Of a stretch of DNA of 64,000 bases, positions 27,994 to 36,009 are shown piece after piece (positions within the stretch are counted from its first letter, which is position 1; every line of letters begins with the position of its first letter). A program made the position numbers and the translations under genes. Location of the stretch: assembly GCA_963839095.1 (NCBI GenBank), contig CAWIUF010000013.1:62001-126000 (forward strand), given 5' to 3'. The DNA comes from Palsa-504 sp963839095. GTDB taxonomy: Bacteria; Actinomycetota; Actinomycetes; Streptosporangiales; Streptosporangiaceae. Under the pieces are notes generated by a model, which saw only the letters and a program-made list of their open reading frames with translations, was not told where the DNA came from and ran no database searches.

Positions 27994-28983
27994 ATGGCCC
28001 GACCTGCCGCCCGCCTGCTGACCTTGCTGGAGCTGCTGCAGTCGGGGGGCGTCCGGACCATGACCGAGCTGGCTGACCGGCTGGGGGTGGAAGGCAGGAC
28101 CGTTCGGCGGTATGTGGACCACTTGACCGACCTCGGCGTGCCGGTGGAGTCGGTGCGGGGTCGTTACGGCGGGTACCGGCTCGCGCCGGGGTACCGAATG
28201 CCGCCGCTCATGCTGAGCGACGAGGAGGCGCTGGCGGTGCTGCTCGGCCTGGTCGCCGGGCGCCGGGCGGGGCTGATGACGGCGACGGGGGCGGCGAGCG
28301 AGACGGCGGCGGCCAAGATCCGGCGGGTGCTGCCATCGCGGCTGGCCAGCCAGCTGGATACCGTGCTCGGGTCGCTCGCGTTCACCGCGTCGGCCGGCGA
28401 GTTCGATGCGCCGGACAGCGTGGTGCTGCTCTGCCTCGCCGACGCGGTGCGGCATCACCGGCCGGTCTCGATCAGGTACACGGCGGCTGATGGCCGACGC
28501 AGCGAGCGGATCCTGCATCCGTTCGGGCTGGTGGCTCACTCGGGCCGGTGGTACGTCACGGGCGCGGATCCGGGGATCGGGGAGGACCGGACGTTCCGGC
28601 TCGACCGCATCGCGGACGCGCGGACGCTGCCCGGCTCGTTCGAGCCGCCCGCCGGACTCGACCCGGCCGGGCGCGTGCTGGCGGGGCTGGCCGCGGCCCC
28701 GTACCGGCATCAGGTGACGCTGCGGGTCCAGGCGACGGCCGAGCAGGTCAGGACCCGGCTACCGGCCAGCGTGGCGACCATCGAGGAGATCGAGGATCCG
28801 CGGGCCGAGGGCTGGCTCCGGGTGGAGTTGCGGGCGGAGCGGCTCGACTGGGTGCCCGCGGTGCTGGCCTCGATCGACCGGCCGTTCGTCATCGAGCGGC
28901 CCGATGAGCTGCGTGGCCTGGTCACTGCGCTCGCCGGGCGGCTCGCGGTCTCGGCCCAGCAAATCCTCAGGGATAAGAGGTAG
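27994..28983 (+). CDS. YafY-type HTH-WYL transcriptional regulator
   Basis: 329 aa from the ATG at 27994. An HTH-11 domain comes first (LLTLLELLQSGGVRTMTELA, then EGRTVRRYVDHL), followed by GRYGGYRLAPGYRMPPLMLS, then the WYL domain (HHRPVSIRYTAADGRRSERI, HPFGLVAHSGRWYVTG) with its conserved Arg and Trp-Tyr, and a WCX C-terminal extension. The family controls a divergent neighbour and senses a ligand through the WYL pocket. Upstream frame extension into the VOC gene is an antisense shadow. Confidence 0.88.
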   Translation: MARPAARLLTLLELLQSGGVRTMTELADRLGVEGRTVRRYVDHLTDLGVPVESVRGRYGGYRLAPGYRMPPLMLSDEEALAVLLGLVAGRRAGLMTATGAASETAAAKIRRVLPSRLASQLDTVLGSLAFTASAGEFDAPDSVVLLCLADAVRHHRPVSIRYTAADGRRSERILHPFGLVAHSGRWYVTGADPGIGEDRTFRLDRIADARTLPGSFEPPAGLDPAGRVLAGLAAAPYRHQVTLRVQATAEQVRTRLPASVATIEEIEDPRAEGWLRVELRAERLDWVPAVLASIDRPFVIERPDELRGLVTALAGRLAVSAQQILRDKR

Positions 28984-29043
28984 CAGCACGAGAGGCGTAG
29001 CCGAACCAGGTGCTGTCACAGCGTCTCTATCCGGTTCGGTCGA

Positions 29044-29081
29044 ATGTTGATAACATATGTCCTGTTGTACATGACCAACAT
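29044..29081. promoter_or_regulatory. VapBC promoter and operator
   Basis: An AT-rich stretch just before vapB: outer arms ATGTTG (29044-29049) and CAACAT (29076-29081), and an inner ATGT...ACAT pair around CCTGTTGT, form a nested inverted repeat. It also holds a -10-like TAACATAT. This is where the antitoxin is expected to bind and autorepress the operon. Confidence 0.55.
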
Positions 29082-29095
29082 AACGGGAGCGGCTC

Positions 29096-29317
29096 GTGAG
29101 CGTGACGCAGATCGACATCGACGACGACGCACTCGAGCGCGCCATGGCCCTGTCCCAGGCGAAAACCAAGAAGGAAGCGGTCAACCTGGCCCTGCAGTTC
29201 TATGCGGACAAGCAGGAGCGCGCGGCCCGCATCGCCCTGCACTTCGAGCGGGCAGAGCACTGGCAGGCGCTTGACGATGCCGAGCGCCTGCATCGCGCCG
29301 AGAAGGAAATCCGGTGA
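29096..29317 (+). CDS. vapB: VapB-type antitoxin
   Basis: 73 aa from GTG 29096, with GGGAG 6 nt upstream. The first 45 residues (TQIDIDDDALERAMALSQAK, then KKEAVNLALQFY) form a ribbon-helix-helix DNA-binding domain of the VapB (DUF2191) type. The charged tail (RIALHFERAEHWQALDDAER) is the part that wraps the toxin in known VapBC complexes. It overlaps vapC by 4 nt (GTGA), which couples their translation. Confidence 0.85.
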   Translation: MSVTQIDIDDDALERAMALSQAKTKKEAVNLALQFYADKQERAARIALHFERAEHWQALDDAERLHRAEKEIR

Positions 29318-29724
29318 TCTACCTGCTCGACACCTCGGGCCTGGTCCGCCTACTGCGCGACCCGAAGCTGCAGGAAACCTGGTACGACGCCGTGGACGCC
29401 AAGGCCATCGGCTCCTGCTACCCGCAGCGGGCAGAATTCCTGTACACGGCGAGGGACCGGTCGGAGTATGACGAGATCACCGAGATGTTCGGCGATCTGT
29501 ACCCGGATATGTCCGTGCCGAAGAACGCCGGGCGCTGGATCGCCTCGGTCCAGCATCACATGGCCATGGCCGGCGAGCATCGCAGCGCTTCGGCGGTGGA
29601 CCTCATGATCGCCGCTACGGCGGCTCATCACGGCCTGACCGTCCTTCACGACGACGCCGACTACCGCACGGTCGCGCGCCACGCCTCCGATTTCAGCGAG
29701 CACAACATCCGCGATATCAGCTGA
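29314..29724 (+). CDS. vapC: VapC-type PIN-domain ribonuclease toxin
   Basis: A 136-aa PIN domain protein. The acidic active-site residues are visible: Asp in MIYLLDTSGLVRLLRD, Glu in CYPQRAEFLYTARDRS, Asp in SASAVDLMIAATAAHHG and Asp in LTVLHDDADYRTVA. Such toxins cut tRNA or rRNA with Mg2+ until bound by VapB. The intact catalytic set and 4-nt overlap with vapB suggest a functional module. Confidence 0.88.
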   Translation: MIYLLDTSGLVRLLRDPKLQETWYDAVDAKAIGSCYPQRAEFLYTARDRSEYDEITEMFGDLYPDMSVPKNAGRWIASVQHHMAMAGEHRSASAVDLMIAATAAHHGLTVLHDDADYRTVARHASDFSEHNIRDIS

Positions 29725-29824
29725 CCTGGCCGAGGACCGAGTTGGGGAGGCCAGGGCCGCGCCAGCGTGCTCTGGCCGGATCCGGGCCATCCGGCCACGA
29801 GCACGAACAGGTGACCTGGCACGG

Positions 29825-30202
29825 TCAGCGCTGGACGTGGTGGCCAGCCGCCCGCAGCACCTCGGACGCCTCATCCAGCCGGCCGGCCGGGACGAAGACG
29901 AGGTCACCGTCGTAGGCCGACACCACCCAGACCGGCAGGCCGCCGGCCGCCAGCGGCGTCACGATCGCGCTCAGCATCCCCGTCGCCTGCACGTCATGGG
30001 CCGCGTCGCCGTTCCACAGCGCTGACCAGGCATCCTGGCCGGCGTCGGCGCGGCGCATCACCGTGCATCCGTCCGGGCCGAACACGACGGCGAGGACGTC
30101 CGCGCCCGGAATAACCTCGGTGACGTCGGCCGGATGATCAAGAACGTACGAACCGTCGAGCACGCGCAATGTCTGATGGCTGGCCGCGGATATCGTCTCC
30201 AT
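29825..30202 (-). CDS. ACT-domain protein (CASTOR-like ACT_7)
   Basis: 125 aa from the ATG at 30202. The C-terminal half, TGMLSAIVTPLAAGGLPVW and VVSAYDGDLVFVPAGRLDEA, is the ACT_7 fold seen in aspartate kinase and CASTOR-type amino-acid sensors. Small stand-alone versions are common in actinomycetes; ligand and partner are unknown. A GTG at 30220 is an alternative start. It lies just downstream of an MBL hydrolase on the same strand with 26 nt between, so they may be cotranscribed. Confidence 0.8.
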   Translation of the reverse strand: METISAASHQTLRVLDGSYVLDHPADVTEVIPGADVLAVVFGPDGCTVMRRADAGQDAWSALWNGDAAHDVQATGMLSAIVTPLAAGGLPVWVVSAYDGDLVFVPAGRLDEASEVLRAAGHHVQR

Positions 30203-30228
30203 CTGGGCATTGTGCCGCACGCCGATCG

Positions 30229-31065
30229 CTAGCCGGGTGTCCCGTCGCGCTCGCTGCGCTGGGCGAGACGCTGGAGTTGCCCAGCATGGACGCCGCCTAC
30301 CCAGTCCCAGCCGGGCTTGGCCGACGGGCCGACCCGCGGGTCGCCGGGAGCATCGGCGTCCCGCAAGGCGTGCACGTACGCGCGATCCTGGTCGATCCGG
30401 GCGTGGACCTGATCAGCTCCGCCGACGGACCCGTGGCCGGGGACGAGGACGTTGATGTCGCCCGCCGCGTCCTCGAGCAGCCGCAGCGCGGCGAGGTAAT
30501 CCTCGATCGGGTCCGCGGTGCCGTTGAAGTCGAGAATCGGGATCAGGACATCGGACAGCATGTCGCCGGCGACGAGAACCCCGCGTTCCCCGATCAGCAG
30601 CGACGCGTGGCCCGGGGCATGCGCCTGGTGCTCGATGATCCGGATTGCAGGGCCGTCCCAGGGAAGCTGTGCCGTCCCGGCGGGCAGGCCGGTAAGGATG
30701 CCCATCAGGTCCAGCGGCACCTGATCGGCGATGTCCGGCGGTATCAGCTGGGCGGCGATGCGGGCCTTCGCGCCCGGGTCGGACAGCCGATCCTGGGCAA
30801 AGGCCGCGGCGCGGGCCGTGCCGTAACGGGGCGCCGCACCGAAGCTGGCGTGCCAGAGCATGTGATCCCAGTGCGGATGGGTGGAAAACCCGGCCACCAC
30901 CGGCTGGCCCAGCTCGCGCAGGTCGTCCGCGAGGGCGGCCAGTTCGGAGCCGAGCACCCCGGGGTCGATGAGCAGCACGCCGGCCCGGCCCTGCACGACA
31001 ACCGCGTTGCTCTGGCAGAACTCGCTCTCGTGGACCAGCACACCCGCCGCGACCTGCCTCAGCAC
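30229..31065 (-). CDS. MBL-fold metallo-hydrolase
   Basis: 278 aa from GTG 31065. Zinc motifs are THPHWDHMLWH (HxHxDH), PGHASLLIGERGVLVAGDML (His and Asp) and VLVPGHGSVGG (His). The topology is that of lactonase, glyoxalase II and SoxH-like proteins. Cytoplasmic. The substrate is not predictable. It is transcribed toward the ACT-domain gene. Confidence 0.85.
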   Translation of the reverse strand: MLRQVAAGVLVHESEFCQSNAVVVQGRAGVLLIDPGVLGSELAALADDLRELGQPVVAGFSTHPHWDHMLWHASFGAAPRYGTARAAAFAQDRLSDPGAKARIAAQLIPPDIADQVPLDLMGILTGLPAGTAQLPWDGPAIRIIEHQAHAPGHASLLIGERGVLVAGDMLSDVLIPILDFNGTADPIEDYLAALRLLEDAAGDINVLVPGHGSVGGADQVHARIDQDRAYVHALRDADAPGDPRVGPSAKPGWDWVGGVHAGQLQRLAQRSERDGTPG

Positions 31066-31182
31066 GGGCGGCTCCTTCCGCTTGTGATGTGCAACCGCTT
31101 GTCGAGACCGTAGTCCCTAGTGGTGGCGGATTGCAAGCAGTTTGGGCGTCGCGGCCGGGATGCCGGGTCAGGGGCCGCGCCG

Positions 31183-32067
31183 TCAGCGGGTGGTGAAGTA
31201 GTGTCCCTGGTCGAGGTCGGCGAGCAGGCCGGGGTGGACCGGCTGCCAGCCGAGGAGCTGGCGGGTTTCCGCGCTGGGCATGGTGACGTCCATGGTGATG
31301 AACGGGAAGGCCGCGAAGTGGGCGGCGGCCTGCTCGGGCGGGATGCTCACGGCCGGGATGCCCAGGTGGCGGCCGATGGCCGCCGCGATGTCACGCACAC
31401 CGATGCCCTCTTCAGCGGCGGCGACGAGCTGCGTTCCGGCCGGGGCCTGGTCCAGCGCCAGCCGGTAGAGCACGGCGACGTCCAGGGTGTGGGCGGCCGG
31501 CCAGCGGTTGGCGCCCTCGCCGACGTAACCGGACACGCCGGTGGCGCGGGCGACCTGGATCAGCATGGGGAGGAAGCCGTGCCGGTCCTGGTCGCTGTGG
31601 GTGACCGGCGGGATCGACACCAGGATGGTGCGGATGCCGCGGCCGGTGAGCTCGTCGATCGCGCGGGTGACGGCGGAGCGAGGGTTGGCGTCGATGACCG
31701 CGTCGCGCCGGGCGTCGCCGGTGCGCCTCGCGCCGACGCCGATGAGGGTCTTGCCGGTGCCGGCCAGCGCCTCGCCGAACGCCTGGATGACGGCCAGGTC
31801 GGTGGCCGCCGCAGCCGGGAAGTCCCCGGCCATCATGGTGGCGTGGTCGAAGGCCAGGTGGATGACCGCGTCGGCCCCGGCGGCGGCTTCGCGCAGGCCG
31901 GCCGGGTCGGTGAGGTCGCCGCGGCGCACCTCGGCGCCCAGCGCCTTGACGGCGGCGGCCGAGGCGTCGGACCGGGCCAGGCCGGTGACGTCATGGCCGG
32001 CCTGGAGCAGTTCGGGTATCACGGCCGAGCCGATGTGGCCGCTGGCGCCGGTGACGAAGACGCGCAT
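31183..32067 (-). CDS. NAD(P)-dependent epimerase/dehydratase-like SDR (atypical)
   Basis: A 294-aa extended SDR. The nucleotide-binding motif is VFVTGASGHIGSAV, followed by AVIHLAFDH and, further on, a C-terminal substrate-binding part ending TRQLLGWQPVHPGLLADL. The usual YxxxK is not evident; instead SAVTRAIDEL is in that region, as in the atypical SDRs. A TetR gene diverges from it over a long inverted repeat, which suggests TetR repression and induction by its substrate or another small molecule. Confidence 0.85.
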   Translation of the reverse strand: MRVFVTGASGHIGSAVIPELLQAGHDVTGLARSDASAAAVKALGAEVRRGDLTDPAGLREAAAGADAVIHLAFDHATMMAGDFPAAAATDLAVIQAFGEALAGTGKTLIGVGARRTGDARRDAVIDANPRSAVTRAIDELTGRGIRTILVSIPPVTHSDQDRHGFLPMLIQVARATGVSGYVGEGANRWPAAHTLDVAVLYRLALDQAPAGTQLVAAAEEGIGVRDIAAAIGRHLGIPAVSIPPEQAAAHFAAFPFITMDVTMPSAETRQLLGWQPVHPGLLADLDQGHYFTTR

Positions 32068-32089
32068 GAGGCAGTCCTCCCAGGAAGAA

Positions 32090-32147
32090 GGTGATGTGAC
32101 TTGGTAACGTCACTATAGCAGAGATGATGTTACCAAGTCACATCACC
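32090..32147. promoter_or_regulatory. TetR operator: perfect 19-bp inverted repeat
   Basis: GGTGATGTGACTTGGTAAC at 32090-32108 recurs as an exact reverse complement at 32129-32147 with a 20-nt spacer. It lies between the SDR start (32067) and the TetR start. The spacer contains CACTATAG, which can serve as a -10. Each arm is long enough to be one full half-complex, so two TetR dimers may bind. Confidence 0.85.
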
Positions 32148-32159
32148 TATGCTGTGCTC

Positions 32160-32735
32160 GTGGCAAGGTGGGAACCGAACACGCGGGAGCGGCTGGTGCT
32201 GGCCGCGGTCGACCTGTTCGCCGAGCAGGGCTACGACGCCACCACCGTGACCGAGATCGCCGAGCGAGCCGGCGGGCTGACCAAGATGACCTTCTTCCGG
32301 CACTTCTCCGATAAGCGGGAGGTGCTGTTCGCCGGGCAGGAGGTCCACCGGCGCCTGCTGGCCGACGGGATCGCCGCGGCCCCGGACGCGGCCACGCCGC
32401 TGGAGGCCACTGGCGCGGGCCTCGACACCCTCACCAGTTCCTTTACCGACGAGCGGCGTGAGTTCAGCGCCCGGCTGCTGGCGGTCGTGGCCGGGAACCG
32501 CGAGCTGCAGGAGCGCGCCGTCTTCAAGCGCGCCGCCCTGGCCGGGGCCATCACGGACGCGCTGCGCCAGCGGGGCGTGCCCGACCCCGCCGCGGGCCTG
32601 GCCGCCGAACTCGGCGTCGGCGCCTTCTACCGCGGCTTCGACCGGTGGGCCGACCCGGCCAGCCAGGAGACGCTCACCGACCTGACCCGTCAGGCTTTCG
32701 CCGAGCTGCGGGCCGCGCTGGTCACGCTCGGCTGA
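32160..32735 (+). CDS. TetR-family transcriptional repressor
   Basis: About 191 aa from GTG 32160 (GTG 32154 also possible; ATGs further up lie in the operator). The HTH is RERLVLAAVDLFAEQGYDAT with TVTEIAERAGGLTKMTFFRH, a clear TetR N-terminal domain. The C-terminal ligand domain includes ELQERAVFKRAALAGAITDAL. It should repress itself and the divergent SDR through the inverted repeat at 32090-32147. Confidence 0.88.
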   Translation: MARWEPNTRERLVLAAVDLFAEQGYDATTVTEIAERAGGLTKMTFFRHFSDKREVLFAGQEVHRRLLADGIAAAPDAATPLEATGAGLDTLTSSFTDERREFSARLLAVVAGNRELQERAVFKRAALAGAITDALRQRGVPDPAAGLAAELGVGAFYRGFDRWADPASQETLTDLTRQAFAELRAALVTLG

Positions 32736-32739
32736 GCAG

Positions 32740-32770
32740 TTGACTTCAAGCGCTTGAGGTTTGCTTAGCT
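32740..32770 (+). promoter_or_regulatory. MerR-type promoter with long spacer
   Basis: A -35-like TTGACT (32740-32745) and a -10-like TTAGCT (32765-32770) are separated by 19 nt, the stretched spacing that MerR activators correct. The spacer contains CTTCAAGCGCTTGAGG (32744-32759), a 16-nt palindrome with one mismatch, placed where MerR binds. The next start codon is 7 nt after the -10, so the transcript is probably leaderless. Confidence 0.7.
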
Positions 32771-32776
32771 GCATTC

Positions 32777-33214
32777 ATGACGGCTTTCACCATCCAGGAC
32801 GTCTCCCGGCGCAGCGGGCTCAGCGAGCCGACGCTGCGCTACTACGAGGAGGTCGGGCTGATCGGCCCGATCGACCGGGACGCCAGCAGCGGGCACCGCC
32901 GCTACCGCGACGAGGACGTCGACACCCTCCAGATGCTGGCCTGCCTGCGCGCCATGGGCATGGGCATCGACGACATGCGTACGTACCAGGCCAACCGGGC
33001 GCGCGGCCGGGTGGCCGCGGCCGAGCAGCGCGACCTGCTGCTGCGCCACGCCGGGCGGGTCGAGAGGCAGATCGAGACGCTGCGCACCCACCTGGATTAC
33101 CTGCGCGAGAAGGCGGCCATGTGGGACGCCCGCGACCGCGGCGACGAGCTCGCCGAGGCCGCGGCCTGGGAACGGATACGCGCCGTGGTCGAGAAGATGG
33201 AGGTAGCACGATGA
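32777..33214 (+). CDS. MerR-family transcriptional regulator
   Basis: 145 aa. The winged HTH is FTIQDVSRRSGLSEPTLRYY with EEVGLIGPIDRDASSGHRRY, followed by DVDTLQMLACLRAMGMGIDD and a dimerisation helix (RQIETLRTHLDYLREKAAMW). No Cys cluster for metals. It is the first gene of a two-gene operon, overlapping the epimerase gene (ATGA). The preceding promoter has a palindrome in a 19-nt spacer, so it likely activates its own operon in response to an organic ligand. Confidence 0.88.
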   Translation: MTAFTIQDVSRRSGLSEPTLRYYEEVGLIGPIDRDASSGHRRYRDEDVDTLQMLACLRAMGMGIDDMRTYQANRARGRVAAAEQRDLLLRHAGRVERQIETLRTHLDYLREKAAMWDARDRGDELAEAAAWERIRAVVEKMEVAR

Positions 33215-34185
33215 GCCAGGTCCTGGTCACCGGCGGTTCCGGGTACGTGGGCACGCAACTGATCGCGGCGCTGCTGCGGGAGGGGACCGCGGTGCGCACC
33301 ACGGTCAGGTCCCTCGACCGCGAGGCCGGGTTGCGCAAGGCCGTGCGCAGAGGCGATGCGGACGACGCGGGCCTGGAGGTCGTCACGGCCGACCTGATGG
33401 CCGACGACGGCTGGCCCGCCGCGGTGGCCGGCTGCGCGGACATCTACCACGTGGCCTCGCCGATGATCCAGCCGAAGGACCCGGACGAGGTGATCGCGCC
33501 CGCGCGCGAGGGCACGCTGCGGGTGCTGCGGGCCGCCCGCGACGCGGGCGCCCGGCGGGTCGTGCTGACCTCGTCGTTCGCCGCGGTGGGCTACTCCCCC
33601 AAGCCGGGCGCCGACTACACCGAGGCGGACTGGACCGACCCGGACACCCCGGGCCTGCCGCCTTACCCGCGCTCCAAGGCGATCGCCGAGCGCGCCGCCT
33701 GGGACTTCGCCGAGCGCGAGGGCGGCGGCACCGAGCTGGTGTCGGTCAACCCGACCGGCATCTTCGGGCCGTCCCTGGTTGCGGAGGTACGTTCGACGCT
33801 CCAGCTGATCAAGGCGATGCTGGACGGGACGATGACCGTGGTGCCGCGCCAGCGTTTCGGCGTGGCCGACGTGCGCGACGTGGCCGACGCGCACATCCGG
33901 GCCATGACCACGCCCGCCGCCGCGGGCCAGCGCTTCCTGGTGCTGGCCGACGGCCCGACGATCAGCTGGCTGACCCTGGCCCAGATTCTGCGGGACCGGC
34001 TCGGCCCGCTCGCCGAGCGGGTACCGGCCGTTGAGGCGCCCGGGTCCGAGCCGCCGGACCTGGTCATTCATAACGAACGGGCGAAGCGCGTGCTCGGCTG
34101 GCAGCCGCGTGCGGCCGTGACCACGATCGTGGAAACCGCGGAGAGCCTGCGCGACCTCGGGCTGCTCGAGGCAGCCCCCGGGTAG
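33211..34185 (+). CDS. NAD-dependent epimerase/dehydratase (dihydroflavonol reductase-like SDR)
   Basis: A 324-aa extended SDR. VLVTGGSGYVGTQLIAALL binds NAD(P), DIYHVASPM and VVLTSSFAAVGY follow, and the active site YPRSKAIAE is the YxxxK motif. NPTGIFGPSL and DVRDVADAHIRAM are typical of dihydroflavonol-4-reductase-like proteins, which reduce aldehydes or ketones. Its ATG overlaps the MerR stop, and it is the probable target of that regulator. Confidence 0.88.
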   Translation: MSQVLVTGGSGYVGTQLIAALLREGTAVRTTVRSLDREAGLRKAVRRGDADDAGLEVVTADLMADDGWPAAVAGCADIYHVASPMIQPKDPDEVIAPAREGTLRVLRAARDAGARRVVLTSSFAAVGYSPKPGADYTEADWTDPDTPGLPPYPRSKAIAERAAWDFAEREGGGTELVSVNPTGIFGPSLVAEVRSTLQLIKAMLDGTMTVVPRQRFGVADVRDVADAHIRAMTTPAAAGQRFLVLADGPTISWLTLAQILRDRLGPLAERVPAVEAPGSEPPDLVIHNERAKRVLGWQPRAAVTTIVETAESLRDLGLLEAAPG

Positions 34186-34389
34186 TCAGGGCGAGATGCG
34201 ACGGGCAGTAGTGATTCGGGTGCTACTCGCGGGGCCAGTGATGTACTGGGGGTCGGCGGCGGTGCTGCTGGATGCGGTCGGTGTGCCACAGAGTACGTTC
34301 TTCGGTACTCGGGGTGCCACCGACCGCGAAGACCGGGGCGGTCGAGCGGGTGGCGGAGTTTGTCACTACTGGGCGTTAGGATCTCGGCC

Positions 34390-34851
34390 ATGTCTCGTAC
34401 GGACAGGGGATCGCGGGTGATGGCGGCGCCGCTCAGTCGCGTCTGGGCCGCTCTGGTGGATCCCGAGGCGCTCCTGGTGTGGCTTCCGCCCGGTGAGATG
34501 ACGGGCCGGTTCGAGCGGTTCGATGCCCGGCCGGGCGGGTCGTACCGGATGGTGCTGACCTATGCCGACGCGTCGGGCGCGCCGGGTAAGGCGAGCGCGG
34601 ATTCCGATGTCGTCGAGGCTCGCTTCGTGGACATCGTCCCCGGCGAGCGGGTGGTGCAGGCGGTGGACTTCGTCTCCGATGACCCCGCCTTCGCCGGCAC
34701 CATGACCATGACCTGGGCGGTCACCGCGGTCGAGGCGGGGACGCGGGTCGACATCGTGGCCGAGGACGTCCCGGACGGCATCTCCGCCGAGGATCACGCC
34801 GCCGGGCTCAGCTCGTCGCTGGCCAACCTCGCTGCCTACGTGGAGCAGTAG
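34390..34851 (+). CDS. SRPBCC (AHSA1-like) protein
   Basis: A 153-aa START-like protein. RVMAAPLSRVWAALVDPEAL and GRFERFDARPGGSYRMVLTY followed by the TMTMTWAVTAVEAGTRVDIV strands are AHSA1 features. It has a hydrophobic cavity for a small ligand and no catalytic motif. Function unknown. The 204 nt before it hold no recognisable gene. Confidence 0.85.
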   Translation: MSRTDRGSRVMAAPLSRVWAALVDPEALLVWLPPGEMTGRFERFDARPGGSYRMVLTYADASGAPGKASADSDVVEARFVDIVPGERVVQAVDFVSDDPAFAGTMTMTWAVTAVEAGTRVDIVAEDVPDGISAEDHAAGLSSSLANLAAYVEQ

Positions 34852-34861
34852 GCCCTGCTCG

Positions 34862-34948
34862 CCGGCGGGCTGCACGCACGTCCTGTCCGAGGACCTCAGT
34901 GACGGTCAGGACTACGGCGGCGTCCAGGTCACCAACCCCTTCCGCTGA
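34862..34948 (+). pseudogene. C-terminal remnant of a PIN-domain (VapC-like) toxin gene
   Basis: Immediately after the SRPBCC stop a frame reads PAGCTHVLSEDLSDGQDYGG, then VQVTNPFR and a stop at 34946-34948. This is the C-terminal strand and last active-site Asp region of a PIN protein (V-L-S-E-D-L then N-P-F). Nothing upstream matches the rest of the domain, so only the tail is left. Confidence 0.55.
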
Positions 34949-34958
34949 GACGGCTGAC

Positions 34959-35540
34959 TCAGGCCTGAGACTCCTCCGGCCAGAACGGGTCCCGGCCGAT
35001 GAAGCCCAGCATCTTGGTCTGGGCGTCCGCGCCGGCCGGGACCTCGACCCGGGGGCCGTACTGGCCGGAGGAGCGGATCACCTCCTCCATTTGCTCCATC
35101 CCGCCGAGGAGCTGAGCACAGAAGTCCGGGTCCAGCCGGTCGTCCTGGCCGGTCGCCCGGGACAGGTCCCAGGTGTGCATGAACACGTCAGCGGTGTAGA
35201 ACTGGTCGATCGCGGTGGCCACGGGCAGGCGGCCGATATGCGGGTGGGACAGTTCCCGGTGCGCCGTCTCCGGGTCGTCGAGCACCGCCTGCACGCCGTC
35301 GCAGTGGACCTGCCAGGCGGCGACCGGGTCGTTGTCGGGCGACGGGCCGTGCGGCAGTTCGGGGCCGGCCCCGGCCTCGAGGAGCGCGGGGAGCCACTCG
35401 GTCAGGTGGCGGACCACGTCGCGGGCGGTCCAGCCGGCGACCGGGGAGGGCGCGTCCCAGGAGCGGGTAGCGCGGACCCGTTCGGTAAAAAGGTTTGTGA
35501 CCTGGCGGTGCCGGTCGGCGGGGTGCTCAGGCAGTGCCAT
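34959..35540 (-). CDS. TIGR03086-family mycothiol-dependent-type DinB protein
   Basis: A 193-aa protein. WTARDVVRHLTEWLPALLEA carries the first metal His, and HTWDLSRATGQDDRLDPDF the last, as in TIGR03086 metal-binding proteins (DinB/MDMPI fold). Such proteins use mycothiol and a metal to modify small electrophiles. It overlaps the SRPBCC gene by 14 nt and is last of an ArsR-SRPBCC-DinB operon. Confidence 0.85.
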   Translation of the reverse strand: MALPEHPADRHRQVTNLFTERVRATRSWDAPSPVAGWTARDVVRHLTEWLPALLEAGAGPELPHGPSPDNDPVAAWQVHCDGVQAVLDDPETAHRELSHPHIGRLPVATAIDQFYTADVFMHTWDLSRATGQDDRLDPDFCAQLLGGMEQMEEVIRSSGQYGPRVEVPAGADAQTKMLGFIGRDPFWPEESQA

Positions 35541-36009
35541 CGGCGAACATCCTGTCTAGTTTGGCGTAGCCTTCGTCGACGCCGGTCTCCATGCCGCTGC
35601 GGAGCCAGGCGTCGCGGTTCGCGAAGCTGTCGACCAGCAACTGGGTCCGCAGCCGGGTGCGGCCGTCACCCAGATCCTCGAACCACAGCGTCTCCAGCGC
35701 GACGCCGTCGGGATCGCCTTCGAACGTGAAGGTCTGCACGATGCGGTCCGGCCCTACCTCGTGGAAGCAGCCGCGGAACCAGTACTCGGTGCCGTCGTGC
35801 ACCGAGACGTACCGCCAGCTGCCGCCGGTGCGCGCGTCCCAGTGCTCGATCCGGGTGGTCATGGCGTCCGGGCCCGCCCACCGGGCGAACAGCGCAGGAT
35901 CGGTATGAGCGCGGAACACCTGCGCGGGGGTGGCCGCGAAGTCACGCGTCATCCGGATGACCGGCAGGTCCGGGTCGGCTTCGATGACCGTCTCAGTGGT
36001 CTTGTTCAT
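35527..36009 (-). CDS. SRPBCC (AHSA1-like) protein
   Basis: A 160-aa START-like protein. VIRMTRDFAATPAQVFRAHT opens the fold, followed by RIEHWDARTGGSWRYVS and LRSGMETGVDEGYAKLDRMF at the C-terminus. It is the middle gene of an operon, overlapping the ArsR gene by 17 nt and the DinB gene by 14 nt. This arrangement, ArsR-type HTH with AHSA1 protein, is common in actinomycetes. Confidence 0.87.
   Translation of the reverse strand: MNKTTETVIEADPDLPVIRMTRDFAATPAQVFRAHTDPALFARWAGPDAMTTRIEHWDARTGGSWRYVSVHDGTEYWFRGCFHEVGPDRIVQTFTFEGDPDGVALETLWFEDLGDGRTRLRTQLLVDSFANRDAWLRSGMETGVDEGYAKLDRMFADGTA

Noticed and set aside
31120..32094. Plus-strand frame of 324 codons opposite the SDR
   Set aside because: Shadow frame; the minus strand has the Rossmann motif and conserved SDR ending.
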